The notes: generated by a model from the letters alone, not told the origin. Numbered from the stretch's first letter, positions 19,961 through 31,182 are shown. The stretch is 64,000 nucleotides of DNA from Paludibacteraceae bacterium (GCA_024693065.1 JAILLP010000024.1:62001-126000), one strand, 5' to 3'. Translations and numbers: made by a program.

Positions 19961-22549
19961 ATGAAAAAACACATTATACTTACATTATTGTTCTTCACCT
20001 CCCTATTCATTTGGGCGGAAAGCACGATCATCTTCCACTTCGGCGAGAGAGAAAAAAGCCTAACCATCTCGCAAATTGACACCATACGTTTCCAAAATGG
20101 AGGAATCCAAATAGAGGCACGCAGTGGGTCAGAGAATTATAGTCTAGCTGAAATCGACAGTGTCACCTTCGGCTTGGACAAAGGCGCCGGCGACACCGTG
20201 TTCGTCACCTACAATGGCAATTCCGTCACCATCGACAATCCTTACGACAACGTCGATGCATACGCAGACGGTGCGGAAGTGACTATCATCTCCGAAGAGG
20301 GCAAAAAGGGTATCGTCTACTACCTCTCCGGTTCATCAAACAACGGTTCGTTCAACTTCACGCCAGACAAAGGCTACACATTGGTGATGGACAATCTTTC
20401 GCTCACCTGCGAGACATCTCCAATCGTCCTGAACAAGGGCTTGGATGACGAATCGTATGCGGCCACCATATACCTCAAAGGCAAATCGAGCCTGACCGAT
20501 AGCGAAAACAACAATCTGAAGTCAGCCCTCTATTCAAAGTCCAAACTTAAAATCAACGACTTGGACAACGGTCAATTGACCATCAAAGGACAGAAGCAAC
20601 ATGCAATTAACGCCTCCAAACGTATAGAAATCTATAGCGGAGAGGTGAAAATCAATGGTTCGAAGGGCGATGGAATCAATGCGGACGGTCTGGAAATGTA
20701 CGGAGGTTCCCTCTCAATATCAGAAACCACAAGCGATGGTGTGGATTGCAGCGAGCTCATACGCATTGAGGGTGGAACATTAGACCTCAACGTCGCAGCG
20801 GACGACTCAAAAGGATTGAAATGCGACAGCGTGATTGAAATCACAGGAGGAAAAATCAATGCAGAGGTTACGGGTAAAGGTTCCAAGGCGATAAAAGCGA
20901 AAGGGAAAGTGACCGTCTCAGGAGGCGAACTGATCGCGGAGCTCAATGCGAAAGAGCCTTTTGCCGGAGCGAACAATGACTACGGTTACAACGCTGCCAT
21001 CGCTTGTGACGGAGACATCGAAATCGCGCAAGAAGGCAAAGTGCAAGTGACGGGAGCCGGCATCGCGGCCAAGGGATTCAACGCAGACGCCAACGTAATC
21101 TTCAACGGAGGAGAGACTTCCATCAACTTAACAGGCAAACAATACAACGAAACCGCCAATAGAGACACGGTATCCTGTACGGGCATCAAATGCGACGGCA
21201 AGTTCACATTGACTGACGGAAAAGTGGAAATCAACATTGGCTCTGACGCATACCTCTGCAAGGGTATCAAAGCGGATGGAGACATGGAGATGACTGGCGG
21301 TGATCTGATCATCAAGATAGAAGGTGGATACTACATCACCGGACAAACCCAATCCGGAGGCGGTGGAGGTGGTGGAATGTGGAGCTTCGGCGGAAGCTCT
21401 AAGACAAAATACAGTTACGCCACATCAAAAATCATCAAAGCGGGCAAGAACTTCACCATGACAGGCGGATCGGCCAACCTGACCGCCACATTGGGTAAAG
21501 GCCTCATGTGCGACGGGAACATCACTATCGGAGAGAAAAACGGTGACGACAACAACCTGAAACTCATCATCAACGCCGGTAGCCAAAAGAACGAGACACA
21601 CACCCATGACGGAGGATCTATCGAGGGAATCCGCACCAAGGCACATGGTTCGCCCAAGGGTATCAAAGCGGATGGCAACATCACCATCAACAGCGGATGC
21701 ATTGACATCTACGCTTACGACACGGGTATCCTCGCGGAGGGAATACTCACCATCAATAACGGGAACATCGAGGTGGACGCACCATACGACCAAGGCGTAT
21801 TCGGCAAGAAAGAATTGAACATCCTTGGCGGAAGTGTGACGGTACCTTCTTCTTACGAGGCATTCTCCGGCGCCTCCATCACACTTGACGGAGATAGCCG
21901 CACCTACGTGGTCGCTTCGGATGACGCATGGAACGCCACCAGCGGTGAAGACATAGACAGATCGAACTCCGTACACATATACATGAAAGGAGGAGTACAC
22001 TACGCACAAGCGGAAGGTGACGGTCTGGACTCTAACGGAGACATGGTCATCACTGGTGGTATTACCGTAGTAGCTCAGAGACACTCCCTGAACTCTCCTC
22101 TGGATGCGGAAGGAATCACCCACAAAGGTGGCTTCGTCTTGGCAGTCGGCGGAAACGGAATGTTCAACGAGTCTATTCCTGTCGCATCGGAAGGCCACAT
22201 CTACAACAGCAGTTTCACCATAAAAGCGGGACAATACATCGTTGTAGCGAACAACTCCGGCAACGTCATCGCAGCGTTGAAGATGCCACTCGACCCATAC
22301 AACGCAAACAACGGGAATGGAGCCATCTGCGCCTACAATGCTAACATAAGGAACTACAACTTCTATGTGGGTAACAACTTCAACGGAGAGCTGAACTACT
22401 TCGATAAATTCGGGTTCTACGATCCAGAGCAGAACTTCAACCTCAACCAATTCCAAAGGTTAGACGTGAAGACAGAGACCGGCAACGGTAGCGCATTCGG
22501 CGGCGGTGGTGGTCAATGGGGCGGCGGTAGCCAATGGGGCGGTTGGTAA
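19961..22549 (+). CDS. Secreted carbohydrate-binding beta-helix protein (DUF4353 / Cthe_2159-like) with Gly/Trp-rich tail
   Basis: Signal peptide; repeated GDGINADGLEMYGGSLSI / KGIKADGDMEMTGGDLII turns; GGGGGQWGGGSQWGGW C-terminus. Confidence 0.75.
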   Translation: MKKHIILTLLFFTSLFIWAESTIIFHFGEREKSLTISQIDTIRFQNGGIQIEARSGSENYSLAEIDSVTFGLDKGAGDTVFVTYNGNSVTIDNPYDNVDAYADGAEVTIISEEGKKGIVYYLSGSSNNGSFNFTPDKGYTLVMDNLSLTCETSPIVLNKGLDDESYAATIYLKGKSSLTDSENNNLKSALYSKSKLKINDLDNGQLTIKGQKQHAINASKRIEIYSGEVKINGSKGDGINADGLEMYGGSLSISETTSDGVDCSELIRIEGGTLDLNVAADDSKGLKCDSVIEITGGKINAEVTGKGSKAIKAKGKVTVSGGELIAELNAKEPFAGANNDYGYNAAIACDGDIEIAQEGKVQVTGAGIAAKGFNADANVIFNGGETSINLTGKQYNETANRDTVSCTGIKCDGKFTLTDGKVEINIGSDAYLCKGIKADGDMEMTGGDLIIKIEGGYYITGQTQSGGGGGGGMWSFGGSSKTKYSYATSKIIKAGKNFTMTGGSANLTATLGKGLMCDGNITIGEKNGDDNNLKLIINAGSQKNETHTHDGGSIEGIRTKAHGSPKGIKADGNITINSGCIDIYAYDTGILAEGILTINNGNIEVDAPYDQGVFGKKELNILGGSVTVPSSYEAFSGASITLDGDSRTYVVASDDAWNATSGEDIDRSNSVHIYMKGGVHYAQAEGDGLDSNGDMVITGGITVVAQRHSLNSPLDAEGITHKGGFVLAVGGNGMFNESIPVASEGHIYNSSFTIKAGQYIVVANNSGNVIAALKMPLDPYNANNGNGAICAYNANIRNYNFYVGNNFNGELNYFDKFGFYDPEQNFNLNQFQRLDVKTETGNGSAFGGGGGQWGGGSQWGGW

Positions 22550-22587
22550 TCCTCCCCTGCGCTATACGAAAAACGCACAATCATATT

Positions 22588-22637
22588 CACCCTTTGCGAC
22601 GTACAATCATCATCGTCGCAAAGGGTGATTTTTTTTT
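22588..22637 (+). terminator. Strong intrinsic terminator
   Basis: Perfect 14-bp stem CACCCTTTGCGACG/CGTCGCAAAGGGTG followed by a long T-run. Confidence 0.85.
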
Positions 22638-22751
22638 CAGCATTCCCTATTTCGGAAATATCCCCCTAACTTCCCAAAAGAAGATGGATGTGCACACGAA
22701 CACACCAAAAGATAAATTGGAAGAAATGATTGAGAATCTAACAGTAATAAT

Positions 22752-22759
22752 TAAATTTG
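22752..22759 (+). promoter_or_regulatory. -7 element TAAATTTG for the DUF5074-like gene
   Basis: TAnnTTTG match 21 nt before the ATG. Confidence 0.5.
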
Positions 22760-22780
22760 CACAACTAAAAAAATAGCGAA

Positions 22781-23866
22781 ATGGGGAAAAGTAAATTCAT
22801 CAAACAATTCGGATTATTTGTTGCCGCCTTCTTATTGGTCATCAACTTCAACAGTTGCAAGGACGATGAAGAGGAAAACAAAAAGAGTAACGGGGCTTCA
22901 GCAGACTACACCTGCATCGTCCTAAACCAAGGAAATTATAATGATGCAAGCGGAAGCATCAGCACCATCGACAAAAATGGAGAGGTTACCAACCAAGTGT
23001 ACAAATACGCTAACGCCTACCCACTCGCCTCCATCATCGAGTCTGGATTCATCGACAGAGGGAAACTCATCCTCATCTGCAACAATGAGGACAAAATCGA
23101 GGTGCTAAACATCAGCGATTTCAAGACGCTGTTCACCATCAAGGGCATCGTTACCCCAAGATATGGAACAGTCGCAGACGGAGCACTATTCGTAACCTCC
23201 GTGCCAGACTGGAACAATCAAGAAGGTTTCGTCTATAAGATAAACTTGTCAGCCGCAAAGATCGACACATTTATCAAACTGGACGGACAACCAGAAGGCA
23301 TCATCACCCAAAATGGCAAAATTGTTGTGGGAGAAGGGAACAAAGTGAAAGTCATCAATCCTACCACATTAGCCGTTGAGAAGGTGGTAAAAGGTCCTGG
23401 ATTCCTCAGTGCGAAACACTTCACCAAAGACAAAGACAACAACGTTTGGGCATCCTTCGTGGGATATGACGCATCCTACAATGCCACAGGCGGCATCTCC
23501 AAGCTGAATTTCAGCAAAGACTCCGTCGACAACTTCGCACAGTTGAGCAACATCGCAGGAGAGGGTCATCTCTGCACCAATCCAGATAAAACGGAAATCC
23601 TTTACCGCACCATAGTGGGAGCATACACAGAGGATGAGAAAAGCGGCATCAGCAGCTATGACATCGACTCAAAAAGCGAGAAGGAAATTGTTTCGGGCGA
23701 CGGATTCTACGGATTCAACGTAGACCCGGAAAACGGAGACATCTACACCGCCAATATCAACGGTTGGAGGACCAACAGCACCCTGCTCATCTATGATGCA
23801 CAAGGAAACGCGAAGAGCACAGAACAAACCGTGGGAGTGGGCGCCTGCCGATTCATCTTCCCATAA
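22781..23866 (+). CDS. DUF5074/YncE-like beta-propeller surface lipoprotein (BtuG-like)
   Basis: Lipobox NFNSC followed by KDDEEE (lipoprotein export signal-like); repeated propeller-type segments (STIDKNGEVTNQVYK, KVINPTTLAVEKVV, NVDPENGDIYTANI). Confidence 0.75.
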   Translation: MGKSKFIKQFGLFVAAFLLVINFNSCKDDEEENKKSNGASADYTCIVLNQGNYNDASGSISTIDKNGEVTNQVYKYANAYPLASIIESGFIDRGKLILICNNEDKIEVLNISDFKTLFTIKGIVTPRYGTVADGALFVTSVPDWNNQEGFVYKINLSAAKIDTFIKLDGQPEGIITQNGKIVVGEGNKVKVINPTTLAVEKVVKGPGFLSAKHFTKDKDNNVWASFVGYDASYNATGGISKLNFSKDSVDNFAQLSNIAGEGHLCTNPDKTEILYRTIVGAYTEDEKSGISSYDIDSKSEKEIVSGDGFYGFNVDPENGDIYTANINGWRTNSTLLIYDAQGNAKSTEQTVGVGACRFIFP

Positions 23867-23888
23867 AGAAAGTATGCGGACCTTATAC

Positions 23889-23921
23889 AAAAAGAGTGTG
23901 GCAGTTCCACACTCTTTTTTG
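23889..23921 (+). terminator. Intrinsic terminator
   Basis: Perfect 13-bp stem AAAAAGAGTGTGG/CCACACTCTTTTT with T-run. Confidence 0.85.
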
Positions 23922-24030
23922 TTTCTACCCCTCCCTTCAACACCTCATCGAAATATATTCTTGAGCCTCCAATCTGCTTGTAAACCAAAAATAACTAAAT
24001 TCGCGGGAAAATCTGAAAAGGCGTATCGAA

Positions 24031-26868
24031 GTGGAGAGCAAGAAAGAACAAGGAACTGGATGGATAGACGTTTACGGTGCCAGGGTACACAACCTGAAGA
24101 ACATCGACGTGAGCATTCCCCGGGACAAACTGACAGTGATAACAGGACTGAGCGGAAGCGGGAAGTCCTCGTTGGCGTTCGACACCATCTATGCGGAAGG
24201 ACAGCGGCGCTACATCGAGACCTTCTCCTCCTATGCGAGGAACTTCCTCGGCAACATCGAACGCCCCGACGTGGACAAGATCACCGGACTCAGCCCCGTC
24301 ATCTCTATCGAGCAAAAGACGACCAACAAGAATCCCCGCTCCACCGTGGGCACGACCACCGAGATATACGATTTCCTCCGCCTCCTCTTCGCAAGGGCCG
24401 GAGTGGCCTACTCCTACGTGACGGGAGAGAAGATGGGGAAGCATACCGAAGAGCAAATCCTCGACCTCATCCACACGGAATACAAGGACGAAGCCGTACT
24501 GATCCTCGCCCCGCTCATCAATTCCAGGAAAGGACATTACAAAGAACTGTTCGAACAGACCCGCAAGAAGGGTTACCTAAACGTACGGGTGGACGGAGAG
24601 ATGAGGGAGATCACCCACGGCATGAAGTTGGACCGTTACAAGAACCACACCATCGAGGTGGTCATCGACAAACTGGTCATCACCGACAAGAATGAGAAGC
24701 GCATCAAAGACTCGGTACGAATCGCCATGAAGCAAGGGAACGGAACGCTCATCGTGGTCAAGAAGAGCGATGGCAGCAGCCGCCACTTCAGCCGCCACCT
24801 CATGTGCCCCACTTCCGGCATTTCCTACGCGGAACCAGCCCCGCACAACTTCTCGTTCAACTCGCCCCACGGAGCTTGCGACAAGTGCAAGGGTCTGGGA
24901 TACGTCAATGAAATAGACCTGGACAAAATCATACCCGACAAACGTCAAAGCATCTACAACGGAGGCATATCCCCGTTAGGAAAATATAAAAAATCACTCT
25001 TCTTCTGGATGTTGGAGGCCATAGCGGAGAAATACGAATTCTCCCTGAAAGACCCGATAGAGGAGATTCCAGAGGAGGCGCTAAACGCAATCCTCAACGG
25101 AACGGACGAGCGCATCTGCGTGAAGAACAGTTCGTTGGGCGAATCGCACTGCACCTACAGCTTCGAGGGCGTCATCCGCTACATCGAGATGCAACGGGAG
25201 GGTGACACCTCCGCCACTTCGCAGAAATGGGCGGAGCAATTCAGCAAGACGGTCGTCTGCCCGGAGTGTGGCGGTAGCCGAATCAACCAAGAGGCGAGGA
25301 ACTACAAGATCGCGGGAAAAAGCATCGACCAACTCGCCAACATGGACATCGCCGAGCTACAGGAGTGGACGCAAAACGTAGGCAAGGAGTTGGAAGAGAA
25401 ACAACGCGCCATCGCCACGGAGATACTCAAGGAGATACAGACGAGGCTACAGTTCCTCATCGACGTCGGACTGGACTACCTCTCCCTCAACCGCGCCACC
25501 GCCACCCTATCAGGCGGAGAGAGCCAACGCATCAGGCTGGCGACACAAATCGGTTCTCAGCTCGTCAACGTGCTCTACATCCTCGACGAGCCCAGCATCG
25601 GCTTACATCAGAGGGACAATACCCGTCTCATCAACTCGCTCAAACGATTACGAGACATAGGCAACTCCATCATCGTGGTGGAGCACGACAAAGACATGAT
25701 GCTCGAGTCCGACTACATCGTGGACATGGGACCACTGGCAGGCCGCAAGGGAGGAAACGTCGTCTACGAAGGGACACCTGCTGACATGTTGAAAACCAAT
25801 ACGATGACGGCGGAATACCTCAACGGCAAACGCAAGATAGAGGTAAGACCAGAGAAGCGGGAGGGAACAGGCAAGAGCATCCGCCTCTACGGAGCGAGAG
25901 GAAACAACCTGAAGAACGTGGACGTGGAGATACCTTTGGGCAAACTAGTCTGCGTGTCGGGCGTGTCGGGCAGCGGCAAGTCCTCGCTCATCAACGACAC
26001 CCTCCAGCCCATCCTCAGCCAGCACTTCTACAATTCCCTGCAAGACCCGTTGCCCTACGACAGGATCGAGGGATTGGAGAACATAGACAAAGTCATCAAC
26101 GTGGACCAGACCCCTATCGGGCGCACACCAAGGTCCAATCCAGCCACCTACACCGGGCTGTTCGGGGAGATACGCGAGCTCTTCGTCACCCTGCCGGAGT
26201 CCAAAATCAGAGGCTATAAGCCAGGGCGGTTCTCCTTCAACGTAAAGGGAGGGAGGTGCGAGACCTGCGGAGGAAACGGATTCAGGACCATCGAGATGAA
26301 CTTCCTGCCCGACGTGCTCGTGCCCTGCGAGACCTGCCAAGGCAAACGATACAATAGGGAGACGTTGGAGGTCCGCTTCAAGGGAAAATCCATCGCCGAC
26401 GTGCTGGACATGACCATCAACATGGCCGTCGAATTCTTCGAGAACATACCATCCATCTACCACAAAGTCAAGACGTTGCAAGAGATCGGTTTGGGATACA
26501 TCCGTTTAGGGCAACCCTCCACCACCCTTTCAGGCGGAGAGAGCCAGCGCATCAAGCTCGCCACAGAGTTAATGAGGAAAGAGACCGGCAGCACGCTCTA
26601 CATCCTCGACGAGCCCACCACAGGACTCCACTTCGAAGACATAAGGATATTGTTGGATGTGATGAACAAGCTGGTGGACAGAGGCAATTCCATCATTGTC
26701 ATCGAGCACAACATGGACATCATCAAGTCGGCGGACTACGTCATCGACATGGGTCCGGAAGGCGGACGAGGCGGAGGGGAAATCATGGCCACCGGCACGC
26801 CGGAGGAGGTGGCACAGAACCCGGAAAGCGCGACGGGCATCTATTTGAGCAAAGAGCTACAAAGTTAA
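24031..26868 (+). CDS. uvrA: Excinuclease ABC subunit A (GTG start)
   Basis: [34 protein letters not shown], zinc-finger CxxC pairs, two LSGGESQRI signatures. Confidence 0.97.
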   Translation: MESKKEQGTGWIDVYGARVHNLKNIDVSIPRDKLTVITGLSGSGKSSLAFDTIYAEGQRRYIETFSSYARNFLGNIERPDVDKITGLSPVISIEQKTTNKNPRSTVGTTTEIYDFLRLLFARAGVAYSYVTGEKMGKHTEEQILDLIHTEYKDEAVLILAPLINSRKGHYKELFEQTRKKGYLNVRVDGEMREITHGMKLDRYKNHTIEVVIDKLVITDKNEKRIKDSVRIAMKQGNGTLIVVKKSDGSSRHFSRHLMCPTSGISYAEPAPHNFSFNSPHGACDKCKGLGYVNEIDLDKIIPDKRQSIYNGGISPLGKYKKSLFFWMLEAIAEKYEFSLKDPIEEIPEEALNAILNGTDERICVKNSSLGESHCTYSFEGVIRYIEMQREGDTSATSQKWAEQFSKTVVCPECGGSRINQEARNYKIAGKSIDQLANMDIAELQEWTQNVGKELEEKQRAIATEILKEIQTRLQFLIDVGLDYLSLNRATATLSGGESQRIRLATQIGSQLVNVLYILDEPSIGLHQRDNTRLINSLKRLRDIGNSIIVVEHDKDMMLESDYIVDMGPLAGRKGGNVVYEGTPADMLKTNTMTAEYLNGKRKIEVRPEKREGTGKSIRLYGARGNNLKNVDVEIPLGKLVCVSGVSGSGKSSLINDTLQPILSQHFYNSLQDPLPYDRIEGLENIDKVINVDQTPIGRTPRSNPATYTGLFGEIRELFVTLPESKIRGYKPGRFSFNVKGGRCETCGGNGFRTIEMNFLPDVLVPCETCQGKRYNRETLEVRFKGKSIADVLDMTINMAVEFFENIPSIYHKVKTLQEIGLGYIRLGQPSTTLSGGESQRIKLATELMRKETGSTLYILDEPTTGLHFEDIRILLDVMNKLVDRGNSIIVIEHNMDIIKSADYVIDMGPEGGRGGGEIMATGTPEEVAQNPESATGIYLSKELQS

Positions 26869-27027
26869 GCAATATACTAATTCATAATAAGTTGCAAAAA
26901 CTGATTGATGAAAATTCATTTCCATTGTTGAAAACGTGTTAATCCTTTTTAACCACCGAGGGGAGCAAACGAAATAGGGTATGAAAAAAAATATTTATAT
27001 TCGCGTAGAACAAAAGTTGGAGTTCGT

Positions 27028-27813
27028 ATGGGAAAGATCATAGCAATCGCAAATCAGAAAGGTGGCGTAGGGAAAACCACGACAGCCGTCAACTTAGCAG
27101 CATCGTTAGCGGTGTTGGAGAAGAAAGTGTTGATTGTGGATGCGGATCCGCAAGCCAATGCCTCTTCGGGTTTGGGACTTGATGTCCGCAAGTTGAAAAA
27201 AACCGTGTACGAATGCATCTCGGGAGAAATAGACCCGCACGAGGCCATTTACGACACAGAGCTTGATAATCTGAAGATCATTCCGTCCCATGTGGATCTG
27301 GTCGGAGCAGAGGTCGAGATGATCAACCTTGAAGACCGCGAGAAATACATGAAAGCGATGTTGGAGAAGTTGAGGAACGACTACGACTTCATCCTTATCG
27401 ACTGCTGCCCGTCCCTAGGACTAATCACCATCAACTCCCTAACCGCCGCAGATTCCATCATCATCCCAGTACAATGCGAATATTTCGCCTTGGAGGGAAT
27501 CGCGAAGCTGCTCGCCACCATCAAATTGGTGAAGAGCAAGTTGAATCCAGGACTGGAGATCGAAGGCTTCCTGCTGACGATGTACGACGCCCGTACCGCA
27601 CTCAACAGAATGGTTGTGGACGATGTGAGGAAGAACTTCAAGGACATGGTATTCGACACCATCATACAAAGAAACGTACGTTTAGGAGAGGCACCTAGTT
27701 ACGGGAAACCAGTCATCACATATGATGCGGACTCAAGGGGCGCCATCAACTATATGAGTCTGGCTAACGAATTGTTAGTAAGATGTTCAAAAGATGTTAA
27801 CGTAGAAGCATAA
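27028..27813 (+). CDS. parA: Chromosome partitioning ATPase
   Basis: [24 protein letters not shown] Walker [17 protein letters not shown]. Confidence 0.95.
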   Translation: MGKIIAIANQKGGVGKTTTAVNLAASLAVLEKKVLIVDADPQANASSGLGLDVRKLKKTVYECISGEIDPHEAIYDTELDNLKIIPSHVDLVGAEVEMINLEDREKYMKAMLEKLRNDYDFILIDCCPSLGLITINSLTAADSIIIPVQCEYFALEGIAKLLATIKLVKSKLNPGLEIEGFLLTMYDARTALNRMVVDDVRKNFKDMVFDTIIQRNVRLGEAPSYGKPVITYDADSRGAINYMSLANELLVRCSKDVNVEA

Positions 27814-27818
27814 CAGAC

Positions 27819-28718
27819 ATGGCCAAGAAATTCGGAGGTTTGAACCTAAGCAGAGGAATCAACTCAATGATTCCGACGGATGACGACGAGAAAGGAAGCG
27901 TCGCAGGCGCATCGTCCATCAACGACGTGAAAATATCAGAAATAGAGGCCAATCCAGACCAGCCACGTCGCGACTTCGACGAGGAAGCCCTTAATGAATT
28001 GGCGGACTCCATCAAACAGATCGGTGTGGTACAACCCATCACCCTGCGCAAGTTGGCGGAAGGGAAATACCAAATCGTGGCGGGAGAGCGTCGTTTCAGA
28101 GCATCCCAAATCGCAGGATTGGAGAGCATACCCGCCTACATCAGGGAAGTGAACGAATCACAACTAATGGAGATGGCGCTCATCGAGAATATTCAAAGGG
28201 AAGACCTGAATGCGATAGAAGAAGCGCTCGCCTATCAAAACCTGATGGACAAATGCGACTACACGCAAGATCAATTGAGCGAACGTGTGGGCAAAAAACG
28301 CGCCACAGTTGCCAACTACCTGCGATTGCTTAGACTCCCCGCAGAAATACAGATGGCAGTAAAAGACAAGAAGGTAGACATGGGCCACGCCCGCGCCTTA
28401 ATGTCCATCGAAGACCCTGTCGCCCAATTGGAGGTCTACAATCGAATCATCACAGAAGGCTTGTCTGTCCGGAAAGTGGAAGAGATAGCAAAAAACATCA
28501 AGGAAGGAGGTCCAGCGAACACCGTTCCTAAAGGCACCCAAGCCAAAGAACTTCCAGAAGAATATGCAATACTGAAAGAGAGATTGAACGGTTTATTCAA
28601 CACCCCAATCAGTATGACATGCGACAAAAAGGGGAAGGGGAAAATCACCATCCAATTCAACAACGACGATGACTTGTTGAAGATCATGAACATATTCGAC
28701 TCCATAAAGAACTCGTAG
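27819..28718 (+). CDS. parB: ParB/RepB/Spo0J-family partition protein
   Basis: PDQPRRDFDEEALNELADSIKQIGVVQPI, GERRFRASQIAGLESIPAYI, ENIQREDLNAIEEA. Confidence 0.95.
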   Translation: MAKKFGGLNLSRGINSMIPTDDDEKGSVAGASSINDVKISEIEANPDQPRRDFDEEALNELADSIKQIGVVQPITLRKLAEGKYQIVAGERRFRASQIAGLESIPAYIREVNESQLMEMALIENIQREDLNAIEEALAYQNLMDKCDYTQDQLSERVGKKRATVANYLRLLRLPAEIQMAVKDKKVDMGHARALMSIEDPVAQLEVYNRIITEGLSVRKVEEIAKNIKEGGPANTVPKGTQAKELPEEYAILKERLNGLFNTPISMTCDKKGKGKITIQFNNDDDLLKIMNIFDSIKNS

Positions 28719-28733
28719 ATTAAAGTTGAACTG

Positions 28734-29456
28734 TTGAGAAAGATTAACTCCATATTTGTTTTGCTAGTTGCATTGTTCACCATGGCGACATCCTCCTACG
28801 GGGAAGGGATGGCAGACACTGTCGCCACTGTGTCCGTCCAAGAAGACTCCAGTTTGGTTATCACACCTACTATAGAGCCGACTCAAGAGAAAGAGCAGAC
28901 TAGTCAAACTGCGGAGGTGATCGATTCACCTAAAAAAGCGAAAAAAATAAAATACAAGGAGAACGCATTCATGCCCAACCCGAAACGGGCGACGTGGTAT
29001 GCCATCGTATGTCCTGGATTAGGTCAGATTTACAACCGTAGTTACTGGAAACTTCCAGTCCTATACGGCGGGGTATTGGCATGCACCTACCTCATCACAT
29101 GGAACGGACGCATGTACAACGACTACCGGAATGCCTACCACGACATCATCGACAGCGACCCCAACACAACCAGCTACATGACCTTGTTCCCCACCTACGA
29201 TGGCACTCAGAATTGGTTGCCCAATACATTGAGGACAAAAATGAACAATTACCGCAGGTCAAGAGACATGAGTGTTTTCGCCATCACGATGTTGTACATG
29301 GTGAGTGCGGTAGACGCATTCGTTGACGCACACCTGTATGATTTCACAGTATCAGACGACTTATCGCTCCGTGTGGAGCCAATCATAAACAGTTACGGTA
29401 TGGACCACATGAACAGGAGCAGGTCATTCGGGTTCCGCTGTAACATCACTTTTTAA
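28734..29456 (+). CDS. DUF5683-like membrane protein (TTG start)
   Basis: NPKRATWYAIVCPGLGQIYNRSYWKLPVLYGG; position downstream of parB. Confidence 0.75.
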   Translation: MRKINSIFVLLVALFTMATSSYGEGMADTVATVSVQEDSSLVITPTIEPTQEKEQTSQTAEVIDSPKKAKKIKYKENAFMPNPKRATWYAIVCPGLGQIYNRSYWKLPVLYGGVLACTYLITWNGRMYNDYRNAYHDIIDSDPNTTSYMTLFPTYDGTQNWLPNTLRTKMNNYRRSRDMSVFAITMLYMVSAVDAFVDAHLYDFTVSDDLSLRVEPIINSYGMDHMNRSRSFGFRCNITF

Positions 29457-29468
29457 GAGAAAGGAATA

Positions 29469-30848
29469 ATGTTAAAGCATTTATGGACAATCATCGCATT
29501 GGTCGTGGCAAGCGCCAATGTGATGGCACAAGACGAAGAAGTTGAAGTAGAAGGCGATGCGTCAGAAAGCGAAGTCATCGCCCAAGAAGAGGAAATCGAG
29601 GAACAGGAAGAGCAAGCAGACTTGGCCTTCATCGACTCGGTGGAGTCCGCAAACGCGAAAGGGGACACCATCAAAATATATTCGGATCTCCCTGTCGGCT
29701 TCGACAACAAAATGGATAGTCTACTGAACGAGTACTACAAATCCGTCATCGTAACGCCTAAAAGACGCAAATGCGTATCGGACAGCATCGGAGTGGGCTG
29801 CAGCGACGAAGTCTACATCGCCAGACTGCAGAAGATTCCAGCCATCATGGAACTCGCCTACAACCCTATCGTAAAGAAACACATTGAATTATACGTGCTG
29901 AAACGCCGCAAACAGGTGGAGAACATGTTGGGCATCGGCGAATACTACTTCCCCATCTTCGAACAGGAGTTGGAGGCAGCCAGACTTCCACTCGAACTGA
30001 AATACCTGCCAGTCATCGAGTCGGCTCTCAACCCATTGGCATTCTCCCGCGCAGGTGCATCCGGTCTTTGGCAGTTCATGTACGGGACAGGCAAACTGTA
30101 CGGATTGGAGGGCAACAGCCTGGTGGACGAAAGACGTGACCCTATCAAGGCCACTCATGCGGCAGTTCGTTTCTTAGGCGACCTCTACAAAATCTACGGA
30201 GACTGGTCGCTCGTGATCGCCGCCTATAACTGCGGTCCGGGCAACGTGAACAAGGCCATCAAACGGGCGAACGGAAAGAAAGACTACTGGGCCATCTACC
30301 CTTACCTGCCATTGGAGACCAGAGGCTACGTGCCGGCCTTCATCGCCGCCACCTACGCCATGACCTACTACAAGGAACATAACATCTGCCCTGCGAAGAT
30401 GCAGATGCCAGTGTTGTGCGACACGATCAGGCTGAAGGAGAGGGTCCACTTGGGACAGATAGCGGAGGTGATGAAAATAGACATCAAGCTCCTTCGTAGC
30501 CTCAACCCGCAATATAGAAAGGATATCATCCCTGGCAACGGAGAGGTGTACACATTGTGTCTCCCGCAGAAAAGCATAAGTAGCTTCATCGACCAGAAGG
30601 ACTCCATCATCGCCTACAAAGCCGACTCGTTCGCCTTGAACAGAGCGGTGGTGCTCCCTGCAAAGGCAGACCCGTACTACAGGGGCATGAGGGGCGGAGC
30701 CATCGGCAAGGGAGTGTACATCGTGAAGAAGGGTGACTCCCTCTCCTCCATCGCAAAACGCAGAAAGGTTTCCGTCGCTAAGCTGAAGCAGTGGAACAAT
30801 CTGAAGTCCGACAGAATACGCGCAGGCCAGCGGTTGAGGATAAGATGA
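29469..30848 (+). CDS. mltD: Membrane-bound lytic murein transglycosylase with LysM domain
   Basis: VIESALNPLAFSRAGASGLWQFM transglycosylase motif; C-terminal YIVKKGDSLSSIAKRRKVSVAKLKQWNNL LysM. Confidence 0.9.
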   Translation: MLKHLWTIIALVVASANVMAQDEEVEVEGDASESEVIAQEEEIEEQEEQADLAFIDSVESANAKGDTIKIYSDLPVGFDNKMDSLLNEYYKSVIVTPKRRKCVSDSIGVGCSDEVYIARLQKIPAIMELAYNPIVKKHIELYVLKRRKQVENMLGIGEYYFPIFEQELEAARLPLELKYLPVIESALNPLAFSRAGASGLWQFMYGTGKLYGLEGNSLVDERRDPIKATHAAVRFLGDLYKIYGDWSLVIAAYNCGPGNVNKAIKRANGKKDYWAIYPYLPLETRGYVPAFIAATYAMTYYKEHNICPAKMQMPVLCDTIRLKERVHLGQIAEVMKIDIKLLRSLNPQYRKDIIPGNGEVYTLCLPQKSISSFIDQKDSIIAYKADSFALNRAVVLPAKADPYYRGMRGGAIGKGVYIVKKGDSLSSIAKRRKVSVAKLKQWNNLKSDRIRAGQRLRIR

Positions 30849-30983
30849 TGTGAGTTAAGAGTTAAGAATTAAAACCAACCAAAATAGTAAATTGTAAATA
30901 ACTAAATAGTAAATATTTACATATATTCTATATGACAAATAAATTTCCCACAAATGTAGTCACATCAATTTCTCGTCGATTCC

Positions 30984-31015
30984 CTTGCATTTCAAAAATT
31001 AAACGATTACATTTG
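30984..31015 (+). promoter_or_regulatory. trp operon promoter (TTGC -33-like / TACATTTG -7)
   Basis: TACATTTG (31008-31015) matches TAnnTTTG; 20-nt spacing to TTGC at 30984; lies just upstream of the leader ORF. Confidence 0.6.
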
Positions 31016-31034
31016 CGGTGTAAAATTTGCAGAT

Positions 31035-31112
31035 ATGGTATACAAAGTAAACACAAACATAGCTAACAGCCTTTATTGGTGGCGCCCGTCTCTCTTTCAA
31101 TCCCGGAGGTGA
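31035..31112 (+). CDS. trpL: Putative trp leader peptide MVYKVNTNIANSLYWWRPSLFQSRR
   Basis: 25-codon ORF with tandem Trp codons (31077-31082), between promoter and terminator upstream of trpE. Confidence 0.75.
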   Translation: MVYKVNTNIANSLYWWRPSLFQSRR

Positions 31113-31145
31113 GCGAGTGCTTGTGTGTATATCTAAACAATATAG

Positions 31146-31182
31146 AAGCCCGTTGGAAATCTCCAACGGGCTTTCTTTTTTT
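31146..31182 (+). terminator. trp attenuator terminator
   Basis: Perfect 12-bp stem AAGCCCGTTGGA(AATC)TCCAACGGGCTT followed by TCTTTTTTT; 34 nt after the leader stop and 45 nt before trpE. Confidence 0.85.

Noticed and set aside
21425-22456. 343-aa minus-strand ORF
   Set aside because: Antisense to the DUF4353-like gene; Val-rich shadow translation.
22534-22776. 80-aa ORF ending KKMDVHTNTPKDKLEEMIENLTVIIKFAQLKK
   Set aside because: Runs through a strong terminator and the promoter of the next gene; a shorter internal smORF cannot be excluded but has no support.
23793-24695. 300-aa plus-strand ORF
   Set aside because: Spans the end of the DUF5074-like gene, a terminator and an out-of-frame part of uvrA.
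26869-27027. Possible parS or DnaA-box cluster upstream of parA
   Set aside because: No match to TGTTNCACGTGNAACA-type parS or TTATCCACA boxes was found by eye.
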